The notes: a model not told the origin generated them from the sequence alone. A DNA stretch of 64,000 bases from Halosegnis marinus (GCF_029338355.1 NZ_CP119802.1:1674001-1738000), one strand, 5' to 3'; shown: positions 35,879 through 45,414, numbered from the stretch's first letter. A program made the numbers and translations.

Positions 35879-36736
35879 TTACGACTCGTTTGTACGGTCT
35901 TGAGCGTGCTCCTCTGGATTTGCTCTGAGCAGGTGTTCGTACACCGCACCTCGGAGTCTGTTTGGGAGCGTCCGCACTACAACCCTAGTGGCTGCGTTGA
36001 AGACTGCCAGCCACAGTGGAATGAACCCCCAGCGGTAGAAGTCGTACTGCATGCCGATTTCGCTCCTCGCGTATGCCATTCCCCCTCGTCGCTCGTGCAT
36101 ATTCTCTCCGGCACGAACGTGCACGAGCGACTCCGGGATGTTCCCGAACGTGGCGCCGTTCACGAGCAGTCGGACCCACAGTCGATAGTCCTCCAGCCGT
36201 CGTACGTCCTCGTAGTTGCCGACCTCCATCACCGGCTCCTTCCGGAACATCACCGTCGCCTGGTTAATCGGACTCCGGTAGCGAGCAACTGACGCGATCT
36301 CCTCATGGCGTTCCGGAACCTCGCGGACTGCGTACCGCTCTTCCGAGTCGGGGTCGAATTCTGTGAAGTAGCTCCCCACGACATCGGTTTCCAGGTTCGT
36401 GTTCAGATACTCAAGTTGCAACTCGAACCGATCCCGCCGGCAGATGTCGTCGGCATCCATCATCGCCACGATGTCGTTGGTCGTCCGCTTCACACCCTCC
36501 TGTCGCGCCTTTCCTTTTCCCCGGTTCTCCGGTAGCTGGAAGAGCTTGACCCGCTTGGGATGTTTCTCCTCGAATCGAGCGACCGTCGTCTTCAACTCGG
36601 CGGTGAGCGGTCCGTCACCGACGACGACGACCTCGTCCGGCGGGACCGTCTGGTCAAGTACGCTCTTGAGTGCCTTGGCGAGGTCTCCCGGGTCGTCGTT
36701 TTCGTAGGTTGGAATGACGACCGATAGGCAATCCAT
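35879..36736 (-). CDS. Family 2 glycosyltransferase
   Basis: A 285-residue GT-A enzyme: LSVVIPTYENDDPGDLAKAL at the N-terminus, LPENRGKGKARQEGVKRTT, the DxD motif DIVAMMDADDICRRDRFELQ, and INQATVMFRKEPVMEVGNYED with the acceptor-side EDYRLWVRLL. A C-terminal hydrophobic and basic tail may lie along the membrane. It is the last gene of the minus-strand group that includes a deacetylase and a formyltransferase. Likely transfers a sugar to the lipid-linked glycan; donor unknown. Confidence 0.9.
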   Translation of the reverse strand: MDCLSVVIPTYENDDPGDLAKALKSVLDQTVPPDEVVVVGDGPLTAELKTTVARFEEKHPKRVKLFQLPENRGKGKARQEGVKRTTNDIVAMMDADDICRRDRFELQLEYLNTNLETDVVGSYFTEFDPDSEERYAVREVPERHEEIASVARYRSPINQATVMFRKEPVMEVGNYEDVRRLEDYRLWVRLLVNGATFGNIPESLVHVRAGENMHERRGGMAYARSEIGMQYDFYRWGFIPLWLAVFNAATRVVVRTLPNRLRGAVYEHLLRANPEEHAQDRTNES

Positions 36737-36794
36737 CAGGAGCCGATACGACGAAACGGGTGTAAAGATTGACGAAGAGGCTACGCCGGTTGGC

Positions 36795-37604
36795 TTACGA
36801 GAGTGACTGCCCGATTGGCTGCCAGTCGAAGTCGTTTAGAAGTCGCCGGAGCCGGTCCTCTGTGCGGTCGAGGTTCGTGTAATGTCGGAGCCTGTAGCTC
36901 AGTGGAATCTCTTTCTGTCGGGGCTGCCCCGGATCTATATCCCATGGGTGGAGGTAGAAGACGAACGTACGCTGGCTGTGGATTCGTTCGACACCACGCC
37001 TGTAAATCTCGTAGGGGATGAACCTGAAGTAGCCGCCACCCGCCCATGGTATCCGCTTACCGAGGTTGAGTTGTGGCAGCGTCACCTCCTGAATCCCACA
37101 GTCCAGCGTCACAATGTCCTCGTTCGACGGCATGGACAGTGTCCCGTATCGGTCGTGACCGGTAACCGGAAACGAACTTGAGTCGTAGCTCAGCTCTAGG
37201 TCGGCCAGAATTTGGACCGCTTCGTCAGTGATCGAAAAGCTTGGAGCACGATAGCCATCTACCTCTCCCTGAATGAGCGGGTTCAACACACGTATCGACC
37301 GCCTGATATCTGCTCGAATCTCCGCTGGCGACTGCTCGTACAGGAGCTCATGGTTATATCCGTGGCTCGCCACTTCGTGCCCCTGGCGATCTATCTCTCG
37401 AACGACTTCGGGGTGGTTCTCTGCGACCCACCCGAGTACAAAGAACGTTGCAGAGACATCGTAGTCTGACAAGAGCTCAAGGATACGCCGTGTCCGCCCA
37501 AGGACTCTCGACTCGACGGCCTCCCATTGGTCCCTACTTACCGCAGGGCGTATATTGTGCGCGTGGAACCAATCCTCAACGTCGAACGACAACAGGTAGG
37601 TCAT
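36795..37604 (-). CDS. Polysaccharide deacetylase (XrtA-associated/DUF3473-like type)
   Basis: A 269-residue NodB-type protein. Catalytic start LLSFDVEDWFHAHN, metal-binding SHGYNHELLY with His-x3-His, the GYRAPSFSI loop, and a C-terminal segment PWAGGGYFRFIPYEIYRRG ending FVFYLHPWDID typical of the subfamily with DUF3473. It should remove an acetyl group from a sugar in the glycan. The ATG at 37604 overlaps the formyltransferase stop (ATGA), a second deacetylase-formyltransferase pair in the island. It lacks a signal peptide. Confidence 0.88.
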   Translation of the reverse strand: MTYLLSFDVEDWFHAHNIRPAVSRDQWEAVESRVLGRTRRILELLSDYDVSATFFVLGWVAENHPEVVREIDRQGHEVASHGYNHELLYEQSPAEIRADIRRSIRVLNPLIQGEVDGYRAPSFSITDEAVQILADLELSYDSSSFPVTGHDRYGTLSMPSNEDIVTLDCGIQEVTLPQLNLGKRIPWAGGGYFRFIPYEIYRRGVERIHSQRTFVFYLHPWDIDPGQPRQKEIPLSYRLRHYTNLDRTEDRLRRLLNDFDWQPIGQSLS

Positions 37605-38377
37605 CGCATTTGCCACCCGCTGGACTCAAGCTCTTTGCGCTCCCCGGCGGTCGGGAATGAGTGATACGAGCCGGACCCAGTCATCTCCTCGAGCGTGATC
37701 TCACCTGCTGCAATACGTGAGAGTGTCTCGGCAGACAGCCTCCCACCTATCCGCTTCCCTCTTTGGATAACCCCGTGGAGGCTGTTTAGATCGGTCACGT
37801 CAAACGTCGTTTGGGCTGCAATTCGACCGGCGTCGAGTTCCTCAACCATCTCGTGGATCGTCACACCCACCTCCGTCTCGCCGTGGTACAGTGCCCAAAA
37901 CGTCGGCATCATCCCACGGTACTTTGGCAGCTCAGCGGTGTGGACGTTGAGACATCCCCAGCTTGGAGCGGAGAGCAGCGACTCATCGAAGATTTCGGGG
38001 GCACTCGCGGATAGAACCACGTCGATCTCCTTTTCTTCCACAGAATCTACGAACTCCACCGTGTTTACGCTCTGAACGTGATCGACCGGAACGCCGTGTG
38101 ATTTCGAAACTCTGCCGACCGAACATCGTCTCACGCCAACGGTGTCGAGCAGGGTCCGTGACACGTACGAGACGCCGTGACGGAGGAACCCGCCGGCCCC
38201 GAACAGCCGATATGTTCGCCAGACGAGCTCCGGAAACGACTCGTTGAACGGATCAAGACACACGACCCGCGACACCGTAACGTCCTCACCCAGCTGTTCG
38301 AAGAACTCCTCAAGCAGCAAGGGGACGTAGAATGGATCGTCCTGTGTCACTATAAGCACATCTAATTTCGTGGACAT
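37601..38377 (-). CDS. Sugar N-formyltransferase-like protein
   Basis: A 258-residue formyltransferase-family protein with Rossmann-like N-terminus (LDVLIVTQDDPFYVPLLLEE) and a catalytic region GCLNVHTAELPKYRGMMPTFW with the Asn-x-His pair, followed by EELDAGRIAAQ with the catalytic Asp. All three residues are present, unlike the copy at 32130-32912. Such enzymes transfer formyl from N10-formyltetrahydrofolate to the amine of a nucleotide-linked amino sugar. It is coupled to the downstream deacetylase, so the free amine could be generated and formylated in sequence. Confidence 0.87.
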   Translation of the reverse strand: MSTKLDVLIVTQDDPFYVPLLLEEFFEQLGEDVTVSRVVCLDPFNESFPELVWRTYRLFGAGGFLRHGVSYVSRTLLDTVGVRRCSVGRVSKSHGVPVDHVQSVNTVEFVDSVEEKEIDVVLSASAPEIFDESLLSAPSWGCLNVHTAELPKYRGMMPTFWALYHGETEVGVTIHEMVEELDAGRIAAQTTFDVTDLNSLHGVIQRGKRIGGRLSAETLSRIAAGEITLEEMTGSGSYHSFPTAGERKELESSGWQMR

Positions 38378-38563
38378 TTATCCGAACCTCCGACGTGATG
38401 TGACCGACCGTCACGTCCTAATCGGTCGCCAGTTTCCGGTCTCTCTCGGTCACCAGGCGCTCGCATTTGCACCACCGGATACATGATATCCCCTCGTGGT
38501 CAAGGGTGTTCCGGCCTGCACCGGGCAGTGCTCCTCTTCCCCCCCAATTGTCCAATGGCTATG

Positions 38564-40816
38564 CTATACGGTGACGTTCCCCCCCGTATTGACAGCCTGC
38601 TCCGACACCCGTACCGTCTCTTCACTAACAGTGTAGTTACCTGGGTACGGGACGGTAACCCGGTAGCTCCCGTCCGCCCTGACCCTGACTTTGCGCTCGT
38701 AGGTGACAGACCGGTCATTAAGTTTCAGGGTTGTCGTCACAGTAATAGTTGAGCTCGGTGCTGCATTCCCTGAGATGGTCGCCCCGGGTACGAGCGTGAA
38801 TACACGATATTGCCCCGAAACGTGGACTGCACGGTAGTGTGCGAGCCCAGTCGCGTTCGTGGTCCGACTACCGAATGCGGCCAGTTGTGCGCCAACGCTC
38901 CCCGGTGGCGTCGCTTCTCCGGCGAATACGACGAACCCAGTCCGATCGCGCAGTCGCTCGTACCAGCGCTCGGGGTCTTCGCTGACAAGAAACCGTGCGT
39001 AGTTGTCCTGTGCGAAGGTGTACGAACGCGACTCGCCGTTCACGAAGTAGTTATACATCCTGTTGCGGTCCCACTGGCTGAATACGTAATCTTGCGGATA
39101 CTCCCAGCCCGCCTCGTCTGAGTACCCGTTCATCCATGCTGCAGTTTGGTATTGGGTATCGGTGACTGTGAGTTGGTTGATTTTAATTGGGACCTGCACA
39201 ATGCCTAACCCACCGACGAGCAGGAACAGCACGAGTAGTGTGATTATTTGCCGTCGCCCCGGAACAACGAACGACCGTCCGTCTGAGCTTGGGTCAAATG
39301 GAACTGGAGGCCGTGCTACGTCGATACGTTCGGCAAGATGGACGAACCCGAGCCCGGCGAACAGCGCGGAAAATATCGAAAACTCACCAACGAAGCGAAT
39401 CTGGAGTGTTGCCAGTCCAAGGAGGTACCACCCAAAGACTACCGGTACAACCCAGCGAAGGTCCTCAAGCGCCCTCCAAGACGCCCACGCCAAATATGGG
39501 ACTGCAAGAACGAGAACGAAGCCGAACAGGAGCAACCAACCGAACGACGGGCCGAAGAGGTTCTGGGTCTCGACAATCACCCCTTCACGGACCAACCTGA
39601 CGGTCACGCTCCGCACGACCAACCGCCAGAGATCGGGACGCAGAACCGACACCAGTCCGATTGCCAGACCCCCAGCAAAGACCTCTCCGAGAAACACATA
39701 CCGTGCGGTCAGCTCCGTCCTGTGAACAGCCTCACCGATGGCTGCGACAGCAAGGCCACCCCCCAGCACAATCAACGGCGCAGCCGCCCCCAGCGACGTG
39801 TGCCACCCGAGCACCGTGTGGACAATCCAGACGACTACACCACCTCCCCCAACCCCCAACAGTACGGGTGCTATCGTTCTGGCTGGCGATCGACTATGAT
39901 AAACGGCTAGGATGGACAGTACGGCTATTGTGAGTCCGACCGGGATGAGTAGCAAGACACTCGCGTCCCAGGCGAGCGTCTGTCCGGCCACACCTACCCC
40001 CAACCCACAGACCCCGAGAATGGTTTGATCGGACCGGTGTGCGCTGGCGATTAACACGGCCATCGACAGCACGACAAGTGCGAGCCAGATATAATCGAAG
40101 GCGTGGTGGTCTGCGAACCCGAGACTCGTACGCATCGCGTGGCCGGGGAGGACGCCGAGAAGTGCGACCGAAGCAATGCCAACTCGCTGGTCACCGCTAA
40201 TCTTGACACCCAGCAGGTAGAGCATGACTGCGGTGAGACCGGCGGAGACGACCGGATACCAGCTCATAACATGCCCCACCGCTGCTCTTGTCCCCCCGAA
40301 CACCTCTGCCCCCGCCCATAACGCCACGATTAACAGTGGTTCCCCATTTGCCACGCCTCCCGGGAGATTGCCCACCGATATTTCTGAACCGCTGACCAGC
40401 TGCTCAACCCAGTATCTGTACAGGTACGGATCGTTCCCAGAGAGAATGATGGTTCCCTCCTGAAAAATCCTTGGCCAAGAGACCAAGCGAAGCGCAATGA
40501 CAAGTAGTACTGCGCCACCGAGTGTGGCGGTAAGCTGCGGGTCCAGCGAGGGGACTGAAATCCTCGGGCCGGCCTCGCCCCCCGTTTCGAGATCACTGTC
40601 TAGCGCTCGACGGACGGCCTCCCGGTCAACGACGCGGTAGGCTCCGTCCTCGGTTTTCGTAATCGCACTTGATGCAGCAATCTCACCGAACGTACCTGAG
40701 CTGAGGTTCAGATCATCGAACCTGAACGGCTCGTCGGCAGCAAGAACCGCACGAAATGCGGACTCAAGCTCGGGCCGATTATCCACGAGTGAGCGAACCT
40801 CGCGGGTGATACTCAT
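38564..40816 (-). CDS. STT3/AglB-like oligosaccharyltransferase paralogue with N-terminal winged-helix-like domain
   Basis: A 750-residue protein. Residues 1-75 look like a small winged-helix-like domain (FRFDDLNLSSGTFGEIAASS; GAYRVVDREAVRRAL). Then come about 12 membrane segments, with STT3 landmarks: SGNDPYLYRYW at 126-136 in the first external loop, and SLGFADHH at 231-238. A soluble C-terminal domain starts near 560. The STT3/AglB WWDYG sequon-binding motif is replaced by QWDRNRMYNYF at W582. Canonical haloarchaeal AglB is longer (over 900 residues). It could transfer the island's glycan to protein or another acceptor. It shares 27-nt TATA-to-ATG spacing with its paralogue at 49578-51843. 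Confidence 0.75.
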   Translation of the reverse strand: MSITREVRSLVDNRPELESAFRAVLAADEPFRFDDLNLSSGTFGEIAASSAITKTEDGAYRVVDREAVRRALDSDLETGGEAGPRISVPSLDPQLTATLGGAVLLVIALRLVSWPRIFQEGTIILSGNDPYLYRYWVEQLVSGSEISVGNLPGGVANGEPLLIVALWAGAEVFGGTRAAVGHVMSWYPVVSAGLTAVMLYLLGVKISGDQRVGIASVALLGVLPGHAMRTSLGFADHHAFDYIWLALVVLSMAVLIASAHRSDQTILGVCGLGVGVAGQTLAWDASVLLLIPVGLTIAVLSILAVYHSRSPARTIAPVLLGVGGGGVVVWIVHTVLGWHTSLGAAAPLIVLGGGLAVAAIGEAVHRTELTARYVFLGEVFAGGLAIGLVSVLRPDLWRLVVRSVTVRLVREGVIVETQNLFGPSFGWLLLFGFVLVLAVPYLAWASWRALEDLRWVVPVVFGWYLLGLATLQIRFVGEFSIFSALFAGLGFVHLAERIDVARPPVPFDPSSDGRSFVVPGRRQIITLLVLFLLVGGLGIVQVPIKINQLTVTDTQYQTAAWMNGYSDEAGWEYPQDYVFSQWDRNRMYNYFVNGESRSYTFAQDNYARFLVSEDPERWYERLRDRTGFVVFAGEATPPGSVGAQLAAFGSRTTNATGLAHYRAVHVSGQYRVFTLVPGATISGNAAPSSTITVTTTLKLNDRSVTYERKVRVRADGSYRVTVPYPGNYTVSEETVRVSEQAVNTGGNVTV

Positions 40817-40838
40817 GAAAGGACCTCCAACGTGTTGT

Positions 40839-40848
40839 GAATAAATCC
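40839..40848 (-). promoter_or_regulatory. TATA-like box of the first STT3-like gene
   Basis: The minus-strand GGATTTATTC lies about 27 nt before the ATG at 40816, fitting a leaderless or near-leaderless transcript. A GGAGGTCC (minus strand, 40821-40828) also precedes the start. The same ATTTATTC and spacing recur at the second STT3-like gene. Confidence 0.55.
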
Positions 40849-40926
40849 ACCGCCTTCGAGATTACTCGGGAAAGCTATTAGTACACGGCTACAGCGACCG
40901 GCTCTCTTGCCATCGCCTGAAGTGGG

Positions 40927-42366
40927 TCATTTCTCATCGTCTCGAAATGCGTATACTACGTCTCTCCCTACCATCCAGAGCTGTCTGACGAGTATCTTTA
41001 GATCGAACCAGAAAGACTGTTGCCGAATGTACGCGATATCGTGCCGGAGCTTCTTTTCAGGGTTGAATCCCGTGATACCGTTGATTTGTGCGAGGCCTGT
41101 CAGTCCTGGCTTCACGAACCACCGGCGCCGCCACTTTTCGGTCCCTTCCTCTATCTCGTTGTCCAGTTCCGGACGTTCTGGCCGAGGCCCTACGACGCTC
41201 ATTTCGCCGCGGAGGATCGCCAGTAACTGCGGAATCTCGTCAAAATGTGTCCGCCGCAGGACTCGCCCGACACGCGTCACCCGCGGATCCGTCCCGCCAG
41301 CATCCTCTTCGCTAAGTGTTGCTCCGGTCTCCATCTCTGCCTCCGTCACCATGCTCCGAAACTTCGCGACGGTGAACATATTCCCGAACGCCGCGGTCCT
41401 GGTTTGGCGGTACAGCACTGGTCCCGGACTATCGAGTTTAATTGCTGCCGCAATCACGAGTAGCAGCGGACTCAGTATGATTAACGCCGTCACAGCAAAT
41501 GTTAGGTCGAAAATGCGCTTCGTGATGTGATCGAGCCAGTCCCACGGCTCCAACTCAATATCTACTAACTGACCGTCTGCTGTCCCCGTAGTCAACACCA
41601 CATCGGCGTGATCACGATGTGCCTTGGCTGCGACACCGTGCTCGTAGCAGGTGTCAAGCGTCCCGAAGAACTCCGCTCTATCGGGCTGGGCGAAGGCGAG
41701 CACAGCCGTCCCGACATCATACTCTACAAGCACGTCTTCTAACCGTGACAAGCCGCCCAAGTTCGGCAACGCGTCCAGTTGGGTAGGTGACCCACCGTCG
41801 GTGAGCTCAGCGGGCACCACTGTCTGGTCGCCGGGTTCCTGATACGGCGACGGTGGGGACACGTACCCGAGGACAGTCCCCTCGACGACAGTCAAAATGT
41901 CCTCCATCGTCTCGGGGTCGTCGCCGACGATAATCGTCCGCTCACCCTCCGGATGTGGCCGCCGGCGAATCACGACGAACCACGCAGGTACAGCCATCAA
42001 CACCAACACCCCACTTACGAGCAACGTTGCCCGCGGGAGTGCATACGTGTAATCGAAGTAACCGATGGCCGCCATCGCCAGCAGCGCAACTGTCACGCGT
42101 TTCATCGCATACAGCCCGATATCGAGAATTCGACGCGGCCGCGGCTTATAGAGCGGAAACAGGGCGCTAACGACAACCACAGCTGCAATGCCCGCCTCGT
42201 AGGCAAACTCTTTGCCCGCCGATCCGTCGAAGGGAAGATGGCCGATAACGGGGATCATGGAAAACCCAGCCTGCACAACCTCGGTGTTCGCGACCCCCAC
42301 CGCGGCAACGGTCAACACGGCGACTCCGGCGACGCTCAACAGCCGGTACCGCCAGCCCCCGTCCAT
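40927..42366 (-). CDS. Polyprenyl-phosphate sugar transferase (WbaP/WcaJ-type)
   Basis: A 479-residue membrane protein that should start glycan synthesis by moving a sugar-phosphate onto a polyprenyl/dolichyl phosphate. The N-terminal half has about four hydrophobic helices and a CoA-binding-like region (GERTIIVGDDPETMEDIL). The C-terminal catalytic domain (from about residue 285) has TKRIFDLTFAVTALIILSPL, AKFRSMVTEAEM, DEIPQLLAILRGEMSVVGPRP and KPGLTGLAQINGITGF, as in bacterial sugar transferases PF02397. It marks the right end of the glycan island. The start ATG 42366 follows an AT-rich box by about 30 nt. Confidence 0.92.
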   Translation of the reverse strand: MDGGWRYRLLSVAGVAVLTVAAVGVANTEVVQAGFSMIPVIGHLPFDGSAGKEFAYEAGIAAVVVVSALFPLYKPRPRRILDIGLYAMKRVTVALLAMAAIGYFDYTYALPRATLLVSGVLVLMAVPAWFVVIRRRPHPEGERTIIVGDDPETMEDILTVVEGTVLGYVSPPSPYQEPGDQTVVPAELTDGGSPTQLDALPNLGGLSRLEDVLVEYDVGTAVLAFAQPDRAEFFGTLDTCYEHGVAAKAHRDHADVVLTTGTADGQLVDIELEPWDWLDHITKRIFDLTFAVTALIILSPLLLVIAAAIKLDSPGPVLYRQTRTAAFGNMFTVAKFRSMVTEAEMETGATLSEEDAGGTDPRVTRVGRVLRRTHFDEIPQLLAILRGEMSVVGPRPERPELDNEIEEGTEKWRRRWFVKPGLTGLAQINGITGFNPEKKLRHDIAYIRQQSFWFDLKILVRQLWMVGRDVVYAFRDDEK

Positions 42367-42597
42367 TATATAATACCTGCCACACCAGCGGTTTAATCAT
42401 ATCGGCTTCTCGGCTGAGATAGCACTGTTACCATGCAAGATTGCAAACCGACTACCGGCCAGCTTGATGCTATACCGAGCAGTCCTCCGCATGAATCTCA
42501 AGCGCTTCACACCACCATAGCCACTGATTTATATTCCAGAACGGCTTTGACAGTCCTCCGAGTTACCGGAAATAATGCCTCCACAGGGTGAGCCGTC

Positions 42598-43989
42598 GTG
42601 GAACTAATCGACGACAAGGGAAACCTCTTCGGCGTCATCAACGTCGTTGACGCGCTCGTCGTCCTGTTCGTCCTCGCGGCCGTCGTCGCAGGCGCAGCAC
42701 TCGTCTTCCAACCGGATTCGGGGCCAGAAACCGCGACGACGAACGTTACCCTCGACCTGGGCACCCAGCCAACCTACATCGTCTCGGCGATCAACGCGGG
42801 CGATACGTACAACGCCACGCAGAACAGCCGCCTCACCCTCACGGACGTATACCTCACGCCGCAGGGCGATCGAACACGCGTCATCGTCCGCGCCGAAGTA
42901 CAAGCACCCACAGACGACGGCATCTCCTACGCGAACGCCCCGCTCCGGCTGGGCCGCACGCTCACGATTGCCACGAACCGCTATCAGGTGCGCGGCCAAC
43001 TCCGCGACGTCGGTCGAAACGACACCCTCACGCGCGAATCAACGACGGTCGTCATCCGCGACCGAATAGGCGCGGCCGACGCCCGCGAACTCGCGGCCGG
43101 CGATGAAATCCGACTCGCCGGCCGGACCGTCGCGACCATCGAGGACGTCGCCGTCTACGCGACGGGCAACCCGACGCAACGCGACGTATTCGTCGAAGCG
43201 ACGCTCGAAACCTACCGCTCACAGGATGAACGCCGGTTCGGCGGCACCCCCCTACACCGTGGCCAGACGGTCACCCTCCCGACCGCCGAGTACACGCTGA
43301 ACGGCCAAATTGAACGCGTCGACGGTGGCCTCGCGCTCGACAGCGCCGACGTCGTCATCGAGACCACTGTCGACGCCGAGACGGCCCAGCGACTCGCCGC
43401 GGGCGACACCGCGACGGTCGCGGGCTACGACACCGCCGAAGTGGCGAGCGTCACGGCGTACGCCACCCGCGACCCCGACCGCGTGCGCGTCGTCGTCGGC
43501 CTCTCGCTGCGGACGCTCGCGTACGGCGAGCGCGAACGCTTCGGCACGACACCGATTCAGCGCGGCGCCGGCGTCACCGTCGACACCGGCCAGTACACGC
43601 TCTCCGGGCGCATCGAGCGGACGGGCACGCTCGAACCGGCCGGCACGGCGACCACCCGCACGGTCACCCTGCGGATGAGCGAGGTGCGCGAGGACATGGC
43701 CGATGCTATCGAACCGGGTATGACCGAGCGTGCGAACGGCGAGACGGTCGCCCGCGTCACCGCGGTGGATACGCAGCCGTCGCTCATCATCACGACCGGC
43801 GAGAATGGCTCCGTGAACGTCGTCGACCACCCGTTCAACCGAGAGGTAGAAATCACGACGGCGCTTCGAGTGCGCGAGACGACGACCGGCCCACGGTTCA
43901 AAGGCGAGCCGCTCCGGCAGGGCTCGACGGTCGTCATCGACCTCGGCACCATCGTTATCGAAGCAGAGGTCGTCAGCGTCAGTGGCTAA
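42598..43989 (+). CDS. DUF4330-like membrane-anchored protein with four internal repeats
   Basis: A 463-residue protein with an N-terminal membrane anchor (NVVDALVVLFVLAAVVAGAALVF) preceded by the LIDDKGNLFGVIN motif usual for DUF4330. The rest is a large outer domain with four repeats of about 95 residues. Each begins with an A-x-x-L-A-x-G-D pattern (residues about 161, 260, and less clear ones), continues through V-x-V-x-A-Y-A-T and ends FG-x-TP-x-x-R-G-x-x-V. Examples: RRFGGTPLHRGQTVTL and ERFGTTPIQRGAGVTV. Start is GTG 42598, 70 nt after a TTTATATT box. Acidic surface-type composition. Function is unknown. Confidence 0.75.
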   Translation: MELIDDKGNLFGVINVVDALVVLFVLAAVVAGAALVFQPDSGPETATTNVTLDLGTQPTYIVSAINAGDTYNATQNSRLTLTDVYLTPQGDRTRVIVRAEVQAPTDDGISYANAPLRLGRTLTIATNRYQVRGQLRDVGRNDTLTRESTTVVIRDRIGAADARELAAGDEIRLAGRTVATIEDVAVYATGNPTQRDVFVEATLETYRSQDERRFGGTPLHRGQTVTLPTAEYTLNGQIERVDGGLALDSADVVIETTVDAETAQRLAAGDTATVAGYDTAEVASVTAYATRDPDRVRVVVGLSLRTLAYGERERFGTTPIQRGAGVTVDTGQYTLSGRIERTGTLEPAGTATTRTVTLRMSEVREDMADAIEPGMTERANGETVARVTAVDTQPSLIITTGENGSVNVVDHPFNREVEITTALRVRETTTGPRFKGEPLRQGSTVVIDLGTIVIEAEVVSVSG

Positions 43990-44058
43990 CCTCGGTTCGT
44001 CCGGCAGGGCCACTGTCGCAAACGTGGCCTTCTTATGCCGGCCAGTCAACTCACGTGT

Positions 44059-44538
44059 ATGACGCCGGCTGACAAATCCGAGGAGTCGGCCGGTCCCACC
44101 GAGAAGACACGCGACCGCGTCACCAAGGGCAGCGACCTACTGGGCGCGTCCCGGGCTGTCAGTGATCGCGTCGGCACCGCCGTCCGCAACTCGTATCTCT
44201 ACCGCTGGCTCACCAAGGAACCCGAGCCGGAGGTCATCGTTATCGACCTTCGGGAGACCTGGACTGTCGGCCCGATTATCGCGCTGTTTGACCGGCTCAT
44301 CGAGTGGCTCGCTCCCTACTGGCGCGAGTCGACGCCGAAGCGAGCACTCGATCGAGTCGTCACACTCGCCGACCGGACCGCCGGGACGCGTGCCGGACAG
44401 TTACTCGGAACATTCCTTGCACCGCCGGAGCCCCCCGACTCCGACGGCGATGGCCCCGCCGACGCTCACGGCGACGCGGACTCGTCGCTATCAGCAGAAA
44501 CGAGCGACGGAGAGACACCGCCGCCAAGTAATCGTTGA
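44059..44538 (+). CDS. Small hypothetical protein with acidic tail
   Basis: A 159-residue protein with one conserved-looking core: VIVIDLRETWTVGPIIALFDRLIEWLAPYW, possibly amphipathic or membrane-associated. A basic helix-rich part (RESTPKRALDRVVTLADRTAG) follows, and the tail is acidic and disordered (PPDSDGDGPADAHGDADSS). Start ATG 44059 preferred over 44035. It is 70 nt after the DUF4330-like gene and may be in the same transcript. I do not recognise the family. Confidence 0.6.
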   Translation: MTPADKSEESAGPTEKTRDRVTKGSDLLGASRAVSDRVGTAVRNSYLYRWLTKEPEPEVIVIDLRETWTVGPIIALFDRLIEWLAPYWRESTPKRALDRVVTLADRTAGTRAGQLLGTFLAPPEPPDSDGDGPADAHGDADSSLSAETSDGETPPPSNR

Positions 44539-44565
44539 CGCGGCGATGGCTAACACGCCGAACGC

Positions 44566-45414
44566 CTACGCGCCCGCGATGTCCGTGTTCACGATCGCGT
44601 CCGTGTCCACGTCGAGCGCCGAGAGCACCTCCGCGACGGAGCTCTCGCTCGCTCCTTCGCCGCTCGTATCGTCGACGGCGCCCAACACCGCCCGCTCCAG
44701 CTCATCGAGTCGCTCGGTCACCTTCTCCAGGTTCAGCACGCGCGGCGCGAGCGTCAGATACGTCGTGTCGCCGCGGTCGTAGAGGTCCTCGGTCGTCATC
44801 TCCGGGAGCCGGCCAGAGGCGTCGTCCGCGTCGGACTCGTCCCCCTCGTCGCCCTCGACCGTCACGTCCAGCTCGCCGAGGCCGGCGACCGTGACGGGCG
44901 ACGCAAGCTCCACGGGGCCGTCACAGATGGCCTGGGGGAGAATCGTGGTCGCGCCGTCGAGCCGCGTGTCGCCGTGGCTCCGGAACGTGTAACACAGCGA
45001 GTCCTCGACGGCGAGGCTCCGGTCGGCCGTGACGATGCCGAGGACGACACAGTTCTCTAAGACCAACTCGGTGCCGACGACGTTGCCGCGGACGACGCAG
45101 TCGGTCAGGCGGACGCGCTTGCCGGTGACCGTCCCCTCGACGGTCGCGTCCGAGCCGACGACCTTGCCGGGCGTGCCGACCTCGCCGTGGACGCGGCCGC
45201 CCTCCAGTTCGACGGCGTCGGCGGCCATCACCGACCCCTCGACGGTCGCGTCGGCGTCGGTCTCGACGGTCGCCCCGTAGACGCTCCCCTGGACGGTCGC
45301 GCCCTCGCGGATGCGAACGGGGCGGTCGAGCTCCGCCTGCACCGTCGGAATCACCTTCCCGTCGAACGTCTCGCCCGCCTCGACGACCGCGCGGGTCCGC
45401 TCGATGTCAGCCAT
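44566..45414 (-). CDS. Bactofilin-like polymer-forming beta-helix protein
   Basis: A 282-residue protein, last gene of a four-gene operon. Residues about 30-150 show short beta-helix repeats of bactofilins: REGATVQGSVYGATVETDAD, ATVEGSVMAADAVELEGG, RVHGEVGTPGKVVGSDATVE and RLTDCVVRGNVVGTELVLEN. A less regular part and an acidic linker follow; the C-terminus (225-282) is helical and may be coiled coil (VLNLEKVTERLDELERAVL). Bactofilins self-assemble into filaments and scaffold envelope processes; in haloarchaea related halofilins affect cell shape. No membrane segment. The ATG overlaps the preceding stop by one base. Confidence 0.75.
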   Translation of the reverse strand: MADIERTRAVVEAGETFDGKVIPTVQAELDRPVRIREGATVQGSVYGATVETDADATVEGSVMAADAVELEGGRVHGEVGTPGKVVGSDATVEGTVTGKRVRLTDCVVRGNVVGTELVLENCVVLGIVTADRSLAVEDSLCYTFRSHGDTRLDGATTILPQAICDGPVELASPVTVAGLGELDVTVEGDEGDESDADDASGRLPEMTTEDLYDRGDTTYLTLAPRVLNLEKVTERLDELERAVLGAVDDTSGEGASESSVAEVLSALDVDTDAIVNTDIAGA

